From Paenibacillus campinasensis (lineage in GTDB: Bacteria > Bacillota > Bacilli > Paenibacillales > Paenibacillaceae), in contig NZ_NPBY01000078.1 of the NCBI RefSeq assembly GCF_002272015.1, positions 1 through 64,000 of the forward strand: DNA of 64,000 nt, given 5' to 3'. The position numbers and the translations under genes are program-made. The notes below the pieces were generated by a model that saw only the letters and a list, made by a program, of their open reading frames with translations, had not been told where the DNA came from and ran no database searches. Positions 61,978 to 64,000 of the stretch are shown here, one piece after another. Position 1 is the first letter of the stretch. Every line of letters starts with the position of its first letter.

Positions 61978-62781
61978 ATGCGCAATCTTCTGATGAAGGT
62001 CAGCTATGACGGAACCGATTATAACGGGTTTCAGACGCAGCCAGGTGGCCATACGATCCAGGACTATCTGGAGGAAGCGATCCTCGCCTTATCGGGAGAG
62101 CAGGTGAAAATCACCGCTTCTGGCCGTACCGATGCCGGAGTTCATGCGCGGGGCCAAATCTTTAACTTCTATACCTCCTCGCAAATTCCTGTGGAGCGCT
62201 GGTGCGTTGCCTTGAATTCCAGGCTGCCGGAGGATATTGTCGTGACCGAGGCGATGGAGGTGCCGCTGGATTTCCATTCCCGGAGGGAGGCCAAGCGCAA
62301 AACGTATCGGTATACGATTAATGCCAACCAATTTCCGGATCTGTTCGGACGCCGTTATCAGCTTCATCACCCCGGATCGCTTGATATTGAGGCGATGAGC
62401 GCGGGGCTGCGGCATCTGATCGGCACGCATGATTTCACATCATTTGCATCCCGAAAATCAACCAAACCGTCGCATGTCCGGACGATTTACGATGCGTGGA
62501 TCGAAACGGATACATCCATGTGCCGGCCAGGCACAAGGGATCAAGGCCTTATCCATACGTATGTGAGCGGTAGCGGTTTTTTGCAACATATGGTACGGAT
62601 TATTATGGGGACGCTGATTACCGTCGGGGAAGGCAAGCTGAAGCCCGATGAGATGAAACGGATTCTGGAAGCCCGGAATCGCGCGGCAGCAGGCCCTACA
62701 GCAATGGGAAAGGGCTTGATGCTGTGGAGTGTGGAGTATGATATTACGGATGGTGTGAAGCCCGATCTTTGGAATACGTAA
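61978..62781 (+). CDS. truA: tRNA pseudouridine(38-40) synthase
   Basis: A 267-residue synthase. The catalytic aspartate lies in ASGRTDAGVHARGQ near residue 54. Other family motifs are SYDGTDYNGFQTQP near 9 and FLQHMVRIIMGTLI near 205. ATG 61978 has CAGGAGGA upstream; an in-frame ATG at 61951 has none. Confidence 0.97.
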   Translation: MRNLLMKVSYDGTDYNGFQTQPGGHTIQDYLEEAILALSGEQVKITASGRTDAGVHARGQIFNFYTSSQIPVERWCVALNSRLPEDIVVTEAMEVPLDFHSRREAKRKTYRYTINANQFPDLFGRRYQLHHPGSLDIEAMSAGLRHLIGTHDFTSFASRKSTKPSHVRTIYDAWIETDTSMCRPGTRDQGLIHTYVSGSGFLQHMVRIIMGTLITVGEGKLKPDEMKRILEARNRAAAGPTAMGKGLMLWSVEYDITDGVKPDLWNT

Positions 62782-62811
62782 CACGTACACAATAAGAGGA
62801 GGTATATTCTG

Positions 62812-63141
62812 ATGAAATGTCCGGTATGTGATGATGTTCGTATGCGGGAGGTCGAGAAGAACGGTGTTCTGATCGATGTTTGCCCGGAGTGCAAAGGGGT
62901 CTGGCTCGACCGCGGAGAGCTCGAGAAGCTGATGAGCGAGATTCGCGAGGTTCGGCCGGCCTTTAACGAATGGTATGAGCGGCAAGATGATCGTGGATAT
63001 GATCGACGTGATGAAGAGTACAGACGTCCATATCCTGACAAGGATTCGGAATATGACCGCCGGTATCCCCCACACGATAAGGGCTATCGGAAGAAGAAGA
63101 AAAAATCGGTCCTCGACGTTTTTGGCGACCTGTTTGACTGA
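62812..63141 (+). CDS. TFIIB-type zinc-ribbon protein
   Basis: A 109-residue protein. The N-terminal zf-TFIIB ribbon has CPVC (residue 3) and CPEC (near 25) followed by KGVWLDRGELEKL. The middle is a low-complexity acidic/aromatic/arginine stretch (RRDEEYRRPYPDK, DRRYPPHDKG), then KKKKKS and a terminal FGDLFD. Such proteins are widespread but unassigned. AGAGGAGG upstream; 30 bases after truA. Confidence 0.85.
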   Translation: MKCPVCDDVRMREVEKNGVLIDVCPECKGVWLDRGELEKLMSEIREVRPAFNEWYERQDDRGYDRRDEEYRRPYPDKDSEYDRRYPPHDKGYRKKKKKSVLDVFGDLFD

Positions 63142-63172
63142 TTTCCGTTGCCTTTAAAAAGCCAAATAACGC

Positions 63173-63201
63173 TTGCTATTTATGGGCGGTTCCTGTATTA
63201 T
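63173..63201 (+). promoter_or_regulatory. Promoter of rplM-rpsI
   Basis: TTGCTA (63173-63178), 17 bases, TATTAT (63196-63201). Confidence 0.75.
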
Positions 63202-63204
63202 ATA

Positions 63205-63260
63205 AGTTGTGTTTTCTTAGAGGCTCTCCCACAGCCCCGGCTAAGAAAACCGTCAACAAT
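63205..63260 (+). ncRNA. Ribosomal protein L13 leader
   Basis: GTTTTCTTAG (63211-63220) pairs exactly with CTAAGAAAAC (63241-63250) around a conserved-looking GGCTCTCCCACAGCCCCGG segment. It lies at the start of the rplM transcript, as the known L13 leader of Firmicutes does. Probably lets L13 control its own operon. Confidence 0.75.
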
Positions 63261-63352
63261 GATCCATCAACAAACAATGCTTTACACATGAACGCAGATA
63301 AATTAACGAATATTTGAACCGATTTTCGGATGAATACAAGGAGGAACTAAAC

Positions 63353-63790
63353 ATGCGTACCACCTATATGGCGAAGCCTAATGAAGTTGAGCGCAAATGG
63401 TACATCGTTGATGCCGAAGGCAAAACGCTTGGCCGTTTGGCAAGTGAAGTTGCGGCTCTGATCCGCGGCAAGCATAAGCCACAATTTACTCCACATGTCG
63501 ATACTGGAGACTTCGTAATTGTTATCAATTCCGAGAAGATCCACTTGACTGGTAAGAAACTGGCTAATAAAAAATACTATCGTCACTCCCTCCATCCGGG
63601 TGGATTGAAGGTTACTGTTGCTCAGGACCTGATCGCGAAATACCCTGAGCGCGTTATTGAGAGTGCCGTACACGGAATGCTTCCTAAAACCCGCATGGGC
63701 GAGAAGATGAAACTCAGATTGAAAGCATACGCTGGCACAGCACATCCACACGAAGCACAAAAACCAGAAGTTTACGAACTTCGCGGCTAA
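63353..63790 (+). CDS. rplM: 50S ribosomal protein L13
   Basis: A 145-residue early-assembly protein (RKWYIVDAEGKTLGRLASEV; HGMLPKTRMGEKMKLRLKAY). ATG 63353 has AAGGAGGA upstream; 13 in-frame codons before it lack a site. Confidence 0.98.
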   Translation: MRTTYMAKPNEVERKWYIVDAEGKTLGRLASEVAALIRGKHKPQFTPHVDTGDFVIVINSEKIHLTGKKLANKKYYRHSLHPGGLKVTVAQDLIAKYPERVIESAVHGMLPKTRMGEKMKLRLKAYAGTAHPHEAQKPEVYELRG

Positions 63791-63810
63791 TTAAAAAGGA
63801 GGACAGTTTC

Positions 63811-64000
63811 ATGGCACAAGTACAATACTATGGGACAGGTCGTCGTAAGCACTCGGTAGCACGTGTACGCCTCGTACCGGGTGAAGGACGCATCGTCATT
63901 AATAAACGTGAAATCGATGAATATTTCGGCTTGGAAACACTTAAGCTGATCGTTAAGCAACCACTTAACCTGACTGAAACACTGGGCAAATACGATGTAC
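63811..64000 (+). CDS. rpsI: 30S ribosomal protein S9, 3' end beyond window
   Basis: The first 63 residues are present (AQVQYYGTGRRKHSVARVRL; INKREIDEYFGLETLKLIVK) of a protein usually about 130 long. The gene is cut by the right edge. AAAGGAGGA upstream of the ATG; 20 bases after rplM. Confidence 0.97.
   Translation, partial: MAQVQYYGTGRRKHSVARVRLVPGEGRIVINKREIDEYFGLETLKLIVKQPLNLTETLGKYDV

Overview
This window is a chromosomal stretch of a low-to-mid GC Gram-positive bacterium of the Bacillales, most likely Paenibacillaceae. The evidence is gene order and protein similarity: ctsR-mcsA-mcsB-clpC-radA-disA, yacL-ispD-ispF-gltX-cysE-cysS-mrnC-rlmB-rae1-sigH, and the long secE to rpsI transcription/translation superoperon match the Bacillus subtilis origin-proximal region almost gene for gene. 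The phosphatidylserine-synthase-like gene after disA and the absence of ecfA1-ecfA2-ecfT between rplQ and truA depart from B. subtilis. The genus is inferred from recall of these families, not from a search.

Region 1 (1-10 kb) is accessory. On the minus strand an ArsR-type repressor precedes a START/AHSA1-like protein with a C-terminal PDZ-like segment that is broken by a frameshift. On the plus strand follow five genes of a YtrA-type ABC module: two ATPase/permease pairs with a small GntR regulator between them. Next is a five-gene operon for an amino-sugar-acid type substrate: metallo-amidohydrolase, DgaE-like PLP ammonia lyase, DgaF-like KDPG aldolase, PfkB-family KDG kinase and a GntR/UTRA regulator. 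No transporter is encoded with it.

Region 2 (10-29 kb) is housekeeping and stress: the CtsR-controlled protein-arginine-kinase/ClpC operon with a clear CtsR heptad operator, DNA repair and c-di-AMP synthesis (radA, disA), phospholipid synthesis, isoprenoid genes, glutamyl-tRNA synthetase, a T-box-controlled cysE-cysS group, rRNA processing and modification genes, and sigH with two promoters. One small minus-strand gene (18828-19223) interrupts this run.

Region 3 (29-64 kb) is the transcription/translation superoperon: rpmG-secE-nusG, rplKA, rplJL with its L10 leader, an RsmC-like methyltransferase, rpoBC, an L7Ae-like gene, the str operon (rpsL-rpsG-fusA-tuf), the S10-spc-alpha operons (rpsJ to rplQ, with secY, adk, map and infA inside), then truA, a small zinc-ribbon protein, and rplM-rpsI behind an L13 leader. 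The rpsI gene runs off the right edge. No rRNA, tRNA, transposase, integrase, CRISPR array or prophage gene was seen.

The most interesting items are the transporter-less dga-like operon, the START-PDZ fusion with its frameshift, candidate operators at the accessory promoters, three look-alike inverted repeats between infA and rpmJ, and the missing ECF transporter genes upstream of truA. No convincing wholly new system was found; most of the window is deeply conserved.
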